From HXMU1420-13 sp965228545 (GTDB lineage Bacteria > Bacteroidota > Rhodothermia > Balneolales > Balneolaceae), in NCBI GenBank assembly GCA_965228545.1, contig OZ245822.1, positions 3,720,001-3,784,000 on the forward strand: a stretch of DNA of 64,000 nucleotides, given 5' to 3'. Of this stretch, positions 1 through 8,224 are shown piece by piece. Position 1 is the first letter of the stretch. The number at the start of each line of letters is the position of its first letter. The notes beneath the pieces are model-generated. The model made no database searches. It saw only the letters and a list, made by a program, of their open reading frames with translations, and was not told the DNA's origin. A program made the translations under genes and the position numbers.

Positions 1-6
1 AGCACA

Positions 7-402
7 ATGAAATGGATACGAATAGAAAACGGGGAAGAAGTGATAGTGTATATTCGACGAGTCGCAGACATTCCTAAGCACCCTGCAACGCTTGCTGTTG
101 GACTTTGGATGGTGAAAGAGGTTCAAAATGAAGGTGTAGTAATTACTGAGTCATTTACTTCAGAAGAGTTTCAAGCGGTTTTTGTTCGATGGGATAATTT
201 GTTTCAGGAGATTACTTCAGAAGGCCGAAAAAGTGGAATCTGGAGGGTGAATGCGCATCGCCCGGTTATTGATGTCTTGTATTACGATGGTGACAAGCCT
301 CTGCAATATTGGGAGATGGATTTTGAAGGTGAAACTGGCATGACTTGGAAAAGAGATGATTTGATGATAACCTTTGAACGATTGGATGCTTTTCCGGAGT
401 AA
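7..402 (+). CDS. hypothetical protein, possibly 5'-truncated
   Basis: I do not recognise this 131-residue protein. It has no signal peptide or membrane segment and is rich in Trp, Asp and Glu, with aromatic clusters such as YYDG and QYWEMDF in the second half. The ATG at 7 is the first seen in frame, but the two codons before it are open to the window edge, so the true start may lie upstream and this may be the C-terminal part of a longer protein. The stop is at 400-402, followed by about 110 AT-rich bases with no obvious signal. Confidence 0.6.
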   Translation: MKWIRIENGEEVIVYIRRVADIPKHPATLAVGLWMVKEVQNEGVVITESFTSEEFQAVFVRWDNLFQEITSEGRKSGIWRVNAHRPVIDVLYYDGDKPLQYWEMDFEGETGMTWKRDDLMITFERLDAFPE

Positions 403-514
403 ATTAACTTGTTTTTGCTCGAACCAAATATTAGTGCTTCTTTTCTTCTATGACATAACAATTTACTCGATATACTGATTAAATTTATTCAATTGACTAA
501 GTAATACAATTTAA

Positions 515-976
515 ATGACCATATTAAAAGCCGACCTATCCATCCTCGATGCCCTCAACGAGCTATTCGATCAATACCGGCGCTTTTATAATAAACCTTC
601 GGATTTGGAAGCGAGCAAGTCGTTTTTAAAAGATCGCATCGAACATAATGAATCGGAGATTTTTATGGCATGGGAAGGGGAGATGGCCGTCGGATTTGTG
701 CAACTCTTTCCTTTGTTTTCATCCACACGGTTAGCGAGGTATTGGCTACTCAACGATTTATTCGTGCACCAGGATAACCGTGGAAAAGGGATTTCAAAAG
801 CGTTGATAGAGCGAGCTAAAGAATTATGTCGGGAAACCAATGCCTGTGGCATGTATCTGGAAACGGGCAAGGACAACGATATCGGTAATCAGCTGTATCC
901 CTCCACCGATTTCAAACTCATGGATACGGTTAATTTTTATGAATGGGCTGAAGAGAATTCAAAATTCAAAATTTAA
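515..976 (+). CDS. GNAT family N-acetyltransferase
   Basis: A 153-residue protein with the GNAT fold. Acetyl-CoA-binding motif A is at residues 81-101, with the strand NDLFVHQDNRGKGISKALI containing the Q/R-x-x-G-x-G signature (NRGKG, residues 88-92). Motif B is near residues 125-133 (NQLYPSTDF), the usual lid around the acceptor site. Full length for the family. It transfers an acetyl group from acetyl-CoA to an amine, but the acceptor cannot be read from sequence. It stands alone on the plus strand, and its stop codon sits inside an AT-rich inverted repeat. Confidence 0.85.
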   Translation: MTILKADLSILDALNELFDQYRRFYNKPSDLEASKSFLKDRIEHNESEIFMAWEGEMAVGFVQLFPLFSSTRLARYWLLNDLFVHQDNRGKGISKALIERAKELCRETNACGMYLETGKDNDIGNQLYPSTDFKLMDTVNFYEWAEENSKFKI

Positions 977-1012
977 GATTTAAAATTAGTGTACCATCTT
1001 AAATTTTAAATC
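969..1012. repeat. AT-rich nested inverted repeat
   Basis: Two nested perfect 11-bp inverted pairs are visible: AAATTTAAGAT (969-979) with ATCTTAAATTT (996-1006), and GATTTAAAATT (977-987) with AATTTTAAATC (1002-1012). The repeat overlaps the stop codon of the GNAT gene and ends about 35 bp before the apparent N-terminus of the next gene. It has no GC-rich stem or T-run, so it is more likely a small palindromic repeat than a strong terminator. Confidence 0.6.
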
Positions 1013-1046
1013 TTTCATTTTTAATTACTATAGCTAAGGTAAACAG

Positions 1047-2168
1047 ATCAATAAGAAGCCCCTTCAAATCGTCCTCCTAGAACCCTTCTTTTCCGGTTCT
1101 CATCGCCAATGGGCGAAAGGGCTAAAAAAGTATTCTCGTCATCAAATCGAAATTCTAAGCTTACCAGGCAGGCATTGGAAATGGCGGATGCACGGTGGAG
1201 CGCTATCACTAGCCAAGCAGTTTAATGAGTTGGATTACAAGCCGGATCTGATTCTAGGCACTTCCATGTTGGATTTTTCCACCTTTCTTGGATTAACCCG
1301 AAATAAATCAGCGGGTATTCCAACAGCGATCTATTTTCACGAGAATCAACTTACCTATCCATGGTCGCCACAAGATCGGGATGTAAAGCATAAACGCGAT
1401 AACCATTACGCTTTTATCAATTACACGTCAGCTTTGGGAGCTGATCGAGTGTTGTTTAATTCCGAATATCATCGAACTTCTTTTCTGGAAGCATTGCCGG
1501 CATTTTTAAATCAATTCCCGGATAAGCGCGATAAATCAAACATTAAGCTAATCGAGAAAAAAAGTGAGGTTCTGCATTTGGGGTTAGATCTTTCACCTTT
1601 TGATGTACACCAAACGGAACACAACTACGAAGTGCCATTGGTGATTTGGAATCATCGTTGGGAGTACGATAAACGCCCGAAACCGTTTTTCTCAGCTTTG
1701 AAGAAAATCAGCGAAAAAGGCATCGATTTTAAACTAGCTATTTTAGGTGAGCACAACGAAATGATTCCTAAAAGCTTTGAGGAAGCAAAAGAAAGTTTGT
1801 CAGAGCACATCGTGCATTGGGGCTATGCAGAATCCTTCGAAGAGTATGCCCAGTGGTTGTGGAAAGGTGATATTTTGCCGGTTACTTCAAAGCAGGATTT
1901 TTTTGGAGGAAGTGTAGTGGAGGCAATGTATTGTGGATGTATTCCCTTGCTCCCGAACAGATTGGCATATCCCGGGCATTTGGATGAAGCCTCGAAACCC
2001 GCTTTTCTGTACGAAGAAGGGACATTTCATGAACGATTGCAGCAGATGATCTTGAATTACGAAAACATTAAATCTTACAATACCCGAAAACTTGTCGAGT
2101 ACTACGATTGGCAATCGTTGATTCCGAAATACGATGAAAAATTATCAACCGTCTACGTAACAAAATAG
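1047..2168 (+). CDS. DUF3524/GTDC1-type glycosyltransferase, likely tRNA-queuosine alpha-mannosyltransferase
   Basis: The protein matches the family whose animal member GTDC1/QTMAN mannosylates queuosine in tRNA. It has an N-terminal DUF3524 domain with the signatures EPFFSGSH, GRHWKWRMHGGAL and FHENQLTYPW, and a C-terminal GT4-like nucleotide-sugar domain (WNHRWEYDKRP, then DFFGGSVVEAMYCGC, which carries the E-x(7)-E region). The first ATG in frame (1188) would remove about 47 conserved residues, including the EPFFSGSHRQW segment coded at 1080-1112. The frame is open back to a TAA at 1035-1037 but has no ATG, GTG or TTG. I therefore place the start provisionally at the ATC at 1047, six to seven bases after AAGG. 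Function is by family; the start is uncertain. Confidence 0.7.
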   Translation: MNKKPLQIVLLEPFFSGSHRQWAKGLKKYSRHQIEILSLPGRHWKWRMHGGALSLAKQFNELDYKPDLILGTSMLDFSTFLGLTRNKSAGIPTAIYFHENQLTYPWSPQDRDVKHKRDNHYAFINYTSALGADRVLFNSEYHRTSFLEALPAFLNQFPDKRDKSNIKLIEKKSEVLHLGLDLSPFDVHQTEHNYEVPLVIWNHRWEYDKRPKPFFSALKKISEKGIDFKLAILGEHNEMIPKSFEEAKESLSEHIVHWGYAESFEEYAQWLWKGDILPVTSKQDFFGGSVVEAMYCGCIPLLPNRLAYPGHLDEASKPAFLYEEGTFHERLQQMILNYENIKSYNTRKLVEYYDWQSLIPKYDEKLSTVYVTK

Positions 2169-2208
2169 TGAGTCTGCGTACATCCTTCGCGAATAAATGG
2201 AGGTTTTC

Positions 2209-2760
2209 ATGAAAGAGAATTGGGTACAACACTTCGAATTTATCGCCAGATTATATGCAAGTACCATGCTTAGCATTTATGGGTTAGGCAAAATTATGGG
2301 TGGACAGTTTTATCAAAATGGAGTACCCGATAAGGTTGCATCGTTACCATTAGCTGAGGTTGGAGGCTTCGATCTGGCATGGACCTTTTTTGGATATTCG
2401 TTCGGCTACATTGTATTTATTGGAGGCTCTCAGTTATTGGGATCGTTGCTGCTACTTTTTGAACGTACTAAAATTCTTGGTGCAGCTATTCTCGTTCCGA
2501 TCCTGCTAAATATCATCATTGTGGATTATTTCTACGAGATTTCTACCGGCGCAATGATGAGTGCAATCAGTTATTTTACAGCTGTAAATTTTGTGCTTTG
2601 GTACAATCGCGAAAAAGTGATGGCCGCTTTATCGAAAGTTCTGATAAAGCCTGAGTCTTTTAACTGGAAAACAAAATTAACTAAGATTGGTATCGGAATT
2701 GTGGGTGTTTTAATATTGATGTTACTCGAGAACCAAATGTTGAATTTGGTGGGGCGATAA
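2209..2760 (+). CDS. DoxX-like integral membrane protein
   Basis: A 183-residue inner-membrane protein with about four hydrophobic helices plus a C-terminal one (TKIGIGIVGVLILMLL). The central segment IGGSQLLGSLLLLFERTK followed by LGAAILVPILLNI is typical of DoxX-like proteins, whose biochemical role is mostly unknown. An upstream in-frame ATG at 2197 overlaps GGAGG at 2199-2203, which is a Shine-Dalgarno sequence five bases before the ATG at 2209, so 2209 is the start. It follows the glycosyltransferase by 40 bp and may be co-transcribed with it. Confidence 0.75.
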   Translation: MKENWVQHFEFIARLYASTMLSIYGLGKIMGGQFYQNGVPDKVASLPLAEVGGFDLAWTFFGYSFGYIVFIGGSQLLGSLLLLFERTKILGAAILVPILLNIIIVDYFYEISTGAMMSAISYFTAVNFVLWYNREKVMAALSKVLIKPESFNWKTKLTKIGIGIVGVLILMLLENQMLNLVGR

Positions 2761-2761
2761 T

Positions 2762-2998
2762 TCAATCAGCACCTTTTTTCATCGGCCAGATAACCTCCAC
2801 CCAAAGGTCTTCAACCTGATCGCGCGCCCATTGATGTTGTCGTAGAAATTTCAAGCTCGATTTGACCGAAGGATCATTTTTGAAGCAATTCACATCCACA
2901 TGAAAGCTCAGTTGTTCCCATCCGTAATAGTTCACTAAATCCTCAACAACTTGTTTGAGCTTAATCCCATGCAGTGGATTATTTGGTTGAGAACTCAA
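2762..2998 (-). CDS. VF530 family (DUF2132) DNA-binding-like protein
   Basis: A 78-residue protein matching the VF530/DUF2132 family: NNPLHGIKLKQVVEDLV, then YYGWEQLS, then the C-terminal ARDQVEDLWVE. A structure of the Vibrio member led to a proposed DNA-binding role, but the function is unproven. Full length. Its start overlaps the stop of the SRPBCC gene by four bases (2995-2998), so the two form a short minus-strand operon. Confidence 0.85.
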   Translation of the reverse strand: MSSQPNNPLHGIKLKQVVEDLVNYYGWEQLSFHVDVNCFKNDPSVKSSLKFLRQHQWARDQVEDLWVEVIWPMKKGAD

Positions 2999-3432
2999 GA
3001 TTCCGCTACTTCTTTCAGTTTAGGTAAGGCAATTTTCCAACCTTTTTGGGTATCAATGTATCGTTGCAAGCCCGCTTCCACATACTTAAATCCTTTTTGA
3101 GTAATTGTAAGATCAGTTTCCCCGTCGTGTTCTTCCAATTGATAGGTGATCAGAATGTAGTTTTCAAGCGTATCGTTGAGCTTATTATCGTTTGGGAATA
3201 GTGTATGTTCGAGTAATTTTTGAGGGATATTTCGGATAACTTCTCCTTTTACAATAGTAATTTGCTTGTCGTCTTGTTCTATGTAAAAATTCGATTTACT
3301 ACCGGGTTTCCAATCTGTATCAGTACGAGAGCCAAACATATATTGCTCAATCTTATCCGGATTTGTTATGGTATCCCAAACTTTTTCGGCACTCGCTTTA
3401 ATGGTAGTTGTTAATTCGATTGTGTTTTCCAT
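2995..3432 (-). CDS. SRPBCC (AHSA1/START-like) domain protein
   Basis: A 145-residue single-domain protein of the Aha1/SRPBCC superfamily. The N-terminal strand and helix IELTTTIKASAEKVWDTITNPDKIEQYMFG and the later YQLEEHDGETDLTITQKGF are characteristic, and the C-terminal amphipathic helix contains QKGWKIALPKLKEVAES. Proteins of this fold bind hydrophobic ligands in a deep pocket, but the ligand here is unknown. It is the first gene of a two-gene unit with the VF530 gene. Confidence 0.85.
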   Translation of the reverse strand: MENTIELTTTIKASAEKVWDTITNPDKIEQYMFGSRTDTDWKPGSKSNFYIEQDDKQITIVKGEVIRNIPQKLLEHTLFPNDNKLNDTLENYILITYQLEEHDGETDLTITQKGFKYVEAGLQRYIDTQKGWKIALPKLKEVAES

Positions 3433-3593
3433 CCGTATGCTTACATGTTTATTTAACGGGCGATTTCAGTTGTGTTATCTCCGGAATACAGATCACTCTC
3501 GATTAATCCGGAATCAAATTCCAGCGAAGATGTACGAGGTAGAATGTTAATTATTCCTAAGTTCACGTTTTCCTTATGTTAAACGAATAGTCT

Positions 3594-4019
3594 TTATTCC
3601 AGAATAGTGTATTTATTTTCTACCGCTTTAAGCGATTCAGAAATTACAATAGAAAGCACCTCAATGTCTATATCCGAAAGCCGTTTTATGTAAAAACAAG
3701 ATTTTCCTGTTTTGTACTTGCCAATTTTTTCCAGCAACTCGGTATGGCGTTTAAAACCATCCATGATGTACAAAGTAATGGCGTTTTTTCGATTCGAAAA
3801 TCCGGTCATTATCATATCACCTTCACGACCACTTTCGTATTTGTAGTGATATTTTCCAAAGCCTACAATACTGCTTCCCCACATTACCGGTACTCTGCCA
3901 GATAGTTTTTTCATTAGCAACAAAATGGCTTTACAATCTTCTTTACGCTGCGGATGTTCAATAGCATTGATGTAATCATCAACACTTAGATCGGTTGGAA
4001 CTGTTTTATTTCCCGCCAT
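3594..4019 (-). CDS. DUF1801 domain protein
   Basis: A 141-residue protein of the YdhG/DUF1801 (CyaY-like fold) family. Visible family motifs are DDYINAIEHPQRKEDC near the N-terminus, the MWGSSIVGFGKYHYKYESG strand region, and YKTGKSCFYIKRLSDID toward the C-terminus. The role of the family is not established. It is monocistronic, divergent from the transporter-pxp operon that starts 107 bp away. Confidence 0.85.
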   Translation of the reverse strand: MAGNKTVPTDLSVDDYINAIEHPQRKEDCKAILLLMKKLSGRVPVMWGSSIVGFGKYHYKYESGREGDMIMTGFSNRKNAITLYIMDGFKRHTELLEKIGKYKTGKSCFYIKRLSDIDIEVLSIVISESLKAVENKYTILE

Positions 4020-4042
4020 GCAAAGTGTGCTTTCATTTATTG

Positions 4043-4072
4043 TTGGAAAAACTGATTCGTTGGGCTTATAAT
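4043..4072 (+). promoter_or_regulatory. possible promoter of the Nramp-like/pxpABC operon
   Basis: TTGGAA (4043-4048) and TATAAT (4067-4072) are separated by 18 bases, 55 bp before the TTG start of the transporter gene. This is a reasonable sigma-70-type match. It is seen by eye only, and many AT-rich intergenic regions give similar hits. Confidence 0.3.
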
Positions 4073-4126
4073 AATTTTATAGAATGATAAATAAAAGCGA
4101 GATACTAAAACCTAAACCTTTTTTTA

Positions 4127-5362
4127 TTGAAGCTATCTATTTCTAAATATTTTGGCCCCAGCACACTAGTAACAGCTGCATTTATAGGCCCGGGAACCGT
4201 AACTATTTGTACAATTGCGGGCGTTACCGGAGGGTACACCTTGCTGTGGGCGGTGGTTTTTTCGGTGTTTACCACCATCATTTTGCAAGAAATGACTGCT
4301 CGACTTGGGTTGGTAACACAAAGTGGATTCGGTGAAGCCATTCGCGAACAGCTTCAGGTTCCGGTATTTCGTTGGGCGGCAGTTATTCTCATCTTTGGAG
4401 CTATCATTATTGGAAATGCCGCCTACGAAGGTGGAAATATCTCGGGGGCAGTACTAGGATTCGAAGAGTTATTTGGCTCGCCAACCTACACTATCGGAAC
4501 CTCAGAGATTTCACTGGCTCCGCTAATTCTGGGTGGCATCGCCTTTTTGATTTTATTTATTGGAGAAGTAAAACTGATCGAATGGTTTTTAATTGGATTG
4601 GTAATGGTGCTAAGTGTTGTTTTTTTAACCACAGCAGTGGTTGTTGAGCCCGACATTCGCCAAATTTTACGAGGGATGTTTATCCCGTTTACCGGCCAAA
4701 CCGATTGGGTTCTGTTGGTTGGCTTGATTGGAACAACTGTAGTACCCTACAATTTATTTTTACACGCCTCTTTGGTAAAAGAAAAATACTCGAGTGTGCG
4801 CTCGTTATCGGATCTTAGAAAAGAAAATGCAACGGCCATTATCATTGGTGGGGTAATATCGATGTGTATTATTATTACAAGCGCAACCACATTGTTTGGT
4901 AGCGAAGACATCAACTCGGCAGCAGATATGGCCCAACAACTGGAACCATTGCTTGGCAACTGGTCGGGCTATTTTCTGGGTATCGGATTGTTTGCAGCAG
5001 GAATTTCATCGGCAATAACAGCGCCGCTAGCTGCCGCTTACGCTGCGCGAGGCATACTTGGTTGGGAGGCTACAAGCCTGCGAACTTTCAAATTTCGATT
5101 GGTGTGGGTGAGTATTCTGGCACTTGGTATAGTATCAAGTATGTTTGGGGGCAGTCCGATCGAAATTATTCAGTTTGCTCAGGTTACCAATGGAATTTTA
5201 TTACCGTTGGTTGCCGTTTTTCTTTTGTATTTGATGAACCAAACCAAACTCCTAGGCGTGTATACAAACAGTGTTTTTCAAAATTTGGCAGGTATTGTAG
5301 TATTACTGGTTGCATGCGCATTGGGTATTCGAAGTTTAAATGCAGTATTTCAATTTTTATGA
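4127..5362 (+). CDS. Nramp-family transporter of the pyroglutamate cassette
   Basis: An 11-helix Nramp-fold protein of 411 residues, starting at TTG (there is no other start after the in-frame TAA at 4106). The TM1 unwound motif, DPGN in metal-transporting Nramps, reads G21-P-G-T24 here, and the TM6 motif MPHN reads V206-P-Y-N209. Three of the four usual metal ligands are therefore replaced, so Mn/Fe transport is unlikely. It is followed one base later by pxpA, pxpB and pxpC, as B. subtilis ycsG sits beside ycsF-kipI-kipA. I infer import of 5-oxoproline or a related substrate. That assignment is inference; fold and context are clear. Confidence 0.8.
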   Translation: MKLSISKYFGPSTLVTAAFIGPGTVTICTIAGVTGGYTLLWAVVFSVFTTIILQEMTARLGLVTQSGFGEAIREQLQVPVFRWAAVILIFGAIIIGNAAYEGGNISGAVLGFEELFGSPTYTIGTSEISLAPLILGGIAFLILFIGEVKLIEWFLIGLVMVLSVVFLTTAVVVEPDIRQILRGMFIPFTGQTDWVLLVGLIGTTVVPYNLFLHASLVKEKYSSVRSLSDLRKENATAIIIGGVISMCIIITSATTLFGSEDINSAADMAQQLEPLLGNWSGYFLGIGLFAAGISSAITAPLAAAYAARGILGWEATSLRTFKFRLVWVSILALGIVSSMFGGSPIEIIQFAQVTNGILLPLVAVFLLYLMNQTKLLGVYTNSVFQNLAGIVVLLVACALGIRSLNAVFQFL

Positions 5363-5363
5363 T

Positions 5364-6116
5364 ATGCGAATAGATTTAAATTGCGATTTAGGAGAATGGA
5401 AAACGGCAGAAAGTAAGCTGAACGATCAAAAAATTATGCCGTACATCACTTCATGCAATATTGCTTGTGGAGGGCATATTGGCAATGACGAATCCATTCG
5501 ACAAACCATTCGTTTAGCCATCGATCATGACGTGGCAGTAGGTTTGCACCCTTCTTATCCTGATAAAGAACATTTTGGGCGAAAAGTGCTGGATATTTCA
5601 GCGGAAAAATTGAGGCAATCATTAAAAGAACAGGTGCTTCGATTTATGGAAATTGCAACCGAAATAGGGGTAGAAATTCATCATATAAAGCCTCATGGCG
5701 CATTGTATAACTTTGCGGCAAAGGATCTGGAAACTGCAGGTATCATTGTAGAAAGTATTAAAAGTGTTGCGCTTAATGTTCCCATATATACGCTTCCAAA
5801 TAGCGTATTAAATAAAGTTGCCGAACAACAAGGATTTACATGTGTAAACGAGGTTTTTGCCGATCGTGCTTACGAGGATTCATTAGATCTTAGGGCGCGA
5901 ACTAAGCCTGGTGCTGTTTTGCACGATTTTGCTAAAGTACAAGGGCACATACACCGAATGGTAATAGATGGGGTGGTAGAAACATTCTCGGGTAAGATCA
6001 AACCGATTTCTGCAGAAACATTGTGCTTGCATAGCGATACAGGCGGTGCAATTCATTTAGCAAAACAAATTCATCAATATCTGAAGGATTATGGCTGCAC
6101 CATCGCTGCGTATTAA
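5364..6116 (+). CDS. pxpA: 5-oxoprolinase subunit PxpA (LamB/YcsF family)
   Basis: A 250-residue LamB/YcsF protein, subunit A of the ATP-dependent 5-oxoprolinase that opens pyroglutamate to glutamate. The family N-terminus RIDLNCDLGE starts right after the ATG at 5364. The ATG at 5340 would overlap the transporter and add a non-conserved tail, so it is rejected. Other conserved stretches are SCNIACGGHIGND, VGLHPSYPD, HHIKPHGALYN and the C-terminal LCLHSDTGGA. The gene begins one base after the transporter stop. Confidence 0.92.
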   Translation: MRIDLNCDLGEWKTAESKLNDQKIMPYITSCNIACGGHIGNDESIRQTIRLAIDHDVAVGLHPSYPDKEHFGRKVLDISAEKLRQSLKEQVLRFMEIATEIGVEIHHIKPHGALYNFAAKDLETAGIIVESIKSVALNVPIYTLPNSVLNKVAEQQGFTCVNEVFADRAYEDSLDLRARTKPGAVLHDFAKVQGHIHRMVIDGVVETFSGKIKPISAETLCLHSDTGGAIHLAKQIHQYLKDYGCTIAAY

Positions 6117-6750
6117 CCATCAAATTTGGGAAGTTGCAGACTTAAACGAGAATTCGGTAATTTTATCACCAATAGTTGATGGTGACAAACTCGAGCGTGT
6201 TCATCAGCTTTATCGCATGTTAGAACACACGCATATTGAGGGAATAATTGATGTGGTTCCCGCTTATGAAAATATTACAGTTTTTTGGGATGCAGTCATT
6301 ACACAGAAAAAACAACTGCTAAAGGAATTAACTAATCTCTCAGTAGAAGAAAGAGAAACAGCGCCCCGTACTTACCGGGTAAGAGTAGATTATTCAAAAG
6401 GTTTGGATTGGGACCGTGTAGAGAAGCATACGGGATTTAATAAGGCTGAGATCATTCAAAAGCACACAGAAATCACTTATAAAGTAGCAATGATTGGATT
6501 TCTACCCGGGTTTATATTTCTGGAAGGTCTTAAACCGGAATTATCGGTGCCTCGGCTTGCTTCCCCTCGTGTTTCTGTTCCGGCAGGTTCTGTGGGTATT
6601 GGCGGGGCTCAAACCGGGGTGTATTCGCTTTCAAGTGCCGGTGGTTGGAATATTATAGGAACTAGTAAGCATCAGTTTTTTGATGCAACCCGTAAGCCAC
6701 CGATTAGCATAGTACCGGGCGATCTCATCACATTTGTAGAGGCAGAATAG
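6091..6750 (+). CDS. pxpB: 5-oxoprolinase subunit PxpB (KipI family)
   Basis: A 219-residue member of the allophanate hydrolase subunit 1/KipI family. The C-terminal half carries the family signatures YKVAMIGFLPGFIFLEGL, PRLASPRVSVPAGSVGIGG, QTGVYS and GWNIIGTS. It forms the catalytic BC complex with PxpC in 5-oxoproline hydrolysis. The start overlaps the end of pxpA by 26 bases, indicating translational coupling. B. subtilis KipI also inhibits the sporulation kinase KinA, which is not relevant to an organism of this type. Confidence 0.92.
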   Translation: MAAPSLRINHQIWEVADLNENSVILSPIVDGDKLERVHQLYRMLEHTHIEGIIDVVPAYENITVFWDAVITQKKQLLKELTNLSVEERETAPRTYRVRVDYSKGLDWDRVEKHTGFNKAEIIQKHTEITYKVAMIGFLPGFIFLEGLKPELSVPRLASPRVSVPAGSVGIGGAQTGVYSLSSAGGWNIIGTSKHQFFDATRKPPISIVPGDLITFVEAE

Positions 6751-6752
6751 AG

Positions 6753-7622
6753 ATGGGTCGCTTGAACGTACTTTCACCCGGTTTTTATACAACAATTCAG
6801 GATTTAGGAAGATTTGGATTTCGAAAATATGGAGTGCCCGTTTCAGGCGCAATGGATACTAAATCGATGGGTGAAGCTAACCGATTGGTTGGAAATAAAG
6901 AGCACGCTCCGGTACTCGAATGTACGTATGATGGAGGTGCCTTTGAGTTCGAGTCACCCGCAAAAATCGCGATAACCGGAGCTGAATCAGATACTCGGGT
7001 TAATGATCGTAAGGTAGATAGATATACAATACTACAGATTAGCAAAGGTGACGTGCTGAAAATCGGACATCCCAAAAGCGGGGTAAGAACATATATCGCA
7101 ATTCGAGGTGAATGGGATTTACCCAAAGTTATGGACTCATATTCAACCTATGTGCCGGGTGCTTTTGGGGGGGTTAATGGCCGACTAATAAAAGCAGGCG
7201 ACGTGTTAGAGTGGAAGCCAATTAAGGTGGATGAACTACTGTCCGTTCACGATCTGCAAATTCCATATTTTTCTAGTAAGCTAGTAATAGATGTAGTTCC
7301 GGGGCCGGAGTGGAACGTGTTGGATGAGGCACAAAAACAGCAGATGTTAGATACAGATTTTTGGGTCGAATCAACTTCTAACAGAATGGCTATTCGGTTC
7401 ACTGGGCTTAAACTCGAAACCAATGTCTCGGATATGAAATCGGCTGCGGTAGCACCGGGAATCATTCAGTTACCACCTTCCGGAGTGCCCATTTTATTGA
7501 TGAAAGATGCCCAAACGGTTGGTGGGTACCCTAGAATTTTACGTGTGGTTAATTATCTAATTTGGCGAGTAGGACAACTTGGTCCGGGTAATAGGGTACG
7601 CTTTAAATTGCGCTCCATATGA
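6753..7622 (+). CDS. pxpC: 5-oxoprolinase subunit PxpC (KipA family)
   Basis: A 289-residue biotin-dependent carboxyltransferase-like (allophanate hydrolase subunit 2/KipA) protein. Diagnostic segments are the N-terminal SPGFYTTIQDLGRFGFRKYGVPVSGAMD, the central YVPGAFGG, and the C-terminal QLPPSGVPILLMKDAQTVGGYPRI. It starts two bases after the pxpB stop and closes the operon. With PxpA and PxpB it makes the prokaryotic 5-oxoprolinase, which recovers glutamate from pyroglutamate formed by glutamine cyclisation. Confidence 0.92.
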   Translation: MGRLNVLSPGFYTTIQDLGRFGFRKYGVPVSGAMDTKSMGEANRLVGNKEHAPVLECTYDGGAFEFESPAKIAITGAESDTRVNDRKVDRYTILQISKGDVLKIGHPKSGVRTYIAIRGEWDLPKVMDSYSTYVPGAFGGVNGRLIKAGDVLEWKPIKVDELLSVHDLQIPYFSSKLVIDVVPGPEWNVLDEAQKQQMLDTDFWVESTSNRMAIRFTGLKLETNVSDMKSAAVAPGIIQLPPSGVPILLMKDAQTVGGYPRILRVVNYLIWRVGQLGPGNRVRFKLRSI

Positions 7623-7687
7623 TAGGATTATGTGTAAGTCTATGTTTAATCACAGATTAATAAAGAAATAAGCGTACAACTCGAAGA

Positions 7688-8212
7688 TTAATTGATTCTT
7701 TTTATGCTTACTAAGTGATGCAGTGTATGAAACTCTGTAAAGTACAGCAACTCGCGGATGGATAATAATCCCAATAACGGATGTTTAGCACCAATAGTAG
7801 AAATCTCTCCCTCAGTCCAACGATCAATTAGCTTGAGTAGTTTTTCACCCTTTCTTTCGAATGTTTGTAACACCGTTGGTTTTGCTGAAATTGGTACAGG
7901 ATCGGGGATATAAGGGTAAGATGATTTACCACCTTCCTCTAACTTTTGATGGTACAAAGCCAGAAGCTCATCGTACGACATCTCATCCCGACTGATAGTG
8001 CCAAATCGGAATTTAAGTATGATTGCCGGCCCGGATAAACCAAGTATAATAGGTGTAACACTTTTTGTTAAATGCTCGAGTTGTTGCCCAGTGGTCCATT
8101 TTCCTTCGGCTTCCGAAGCCTCAAAAAGATAATCCGGTTGTGCTTCCACATACCGAATCACCTTTTCAAAGACCTGATCTAATCCATCAATTATAGCGGG
8201 TTTAGATTTCAA
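7688..8212 (-). CDS. DinB-family protein
   Basis: A 174-residue four-helix DinB/YfiT-type protein. The three metal-binding histidines of the fold are visible: one in QQLEHLTKS near residue 67, and two in EFHTLHHL near residues 161-165. DinB proteins in thiol-using bacteria include bacillithiol S-transferases. With ytxJ in the same window this is a possible role, but the sequence alone does not prove it. It lies 12 bp downstream of the sugar transporter on the same strand. Confidence 0.85.
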   Translation of the reverse strand: MKSKPAIIDGLDQVFEKVIRYVEAQPDYLFEASEAEGKWTTGQQLEHLTKSVTPIILGLSGPAIILKFRFGTISRDEMSYDELLALYHQKLEEGGKSSYPYIPDPVPISAKPTVLQTFERKGEKLLKLIDRWTEGEISTIGAKHPLLGLLSIRELLYFTEFHTLHHLVSIKRIN

Positions 8213-8224
8213 AATGAAAAAGTG

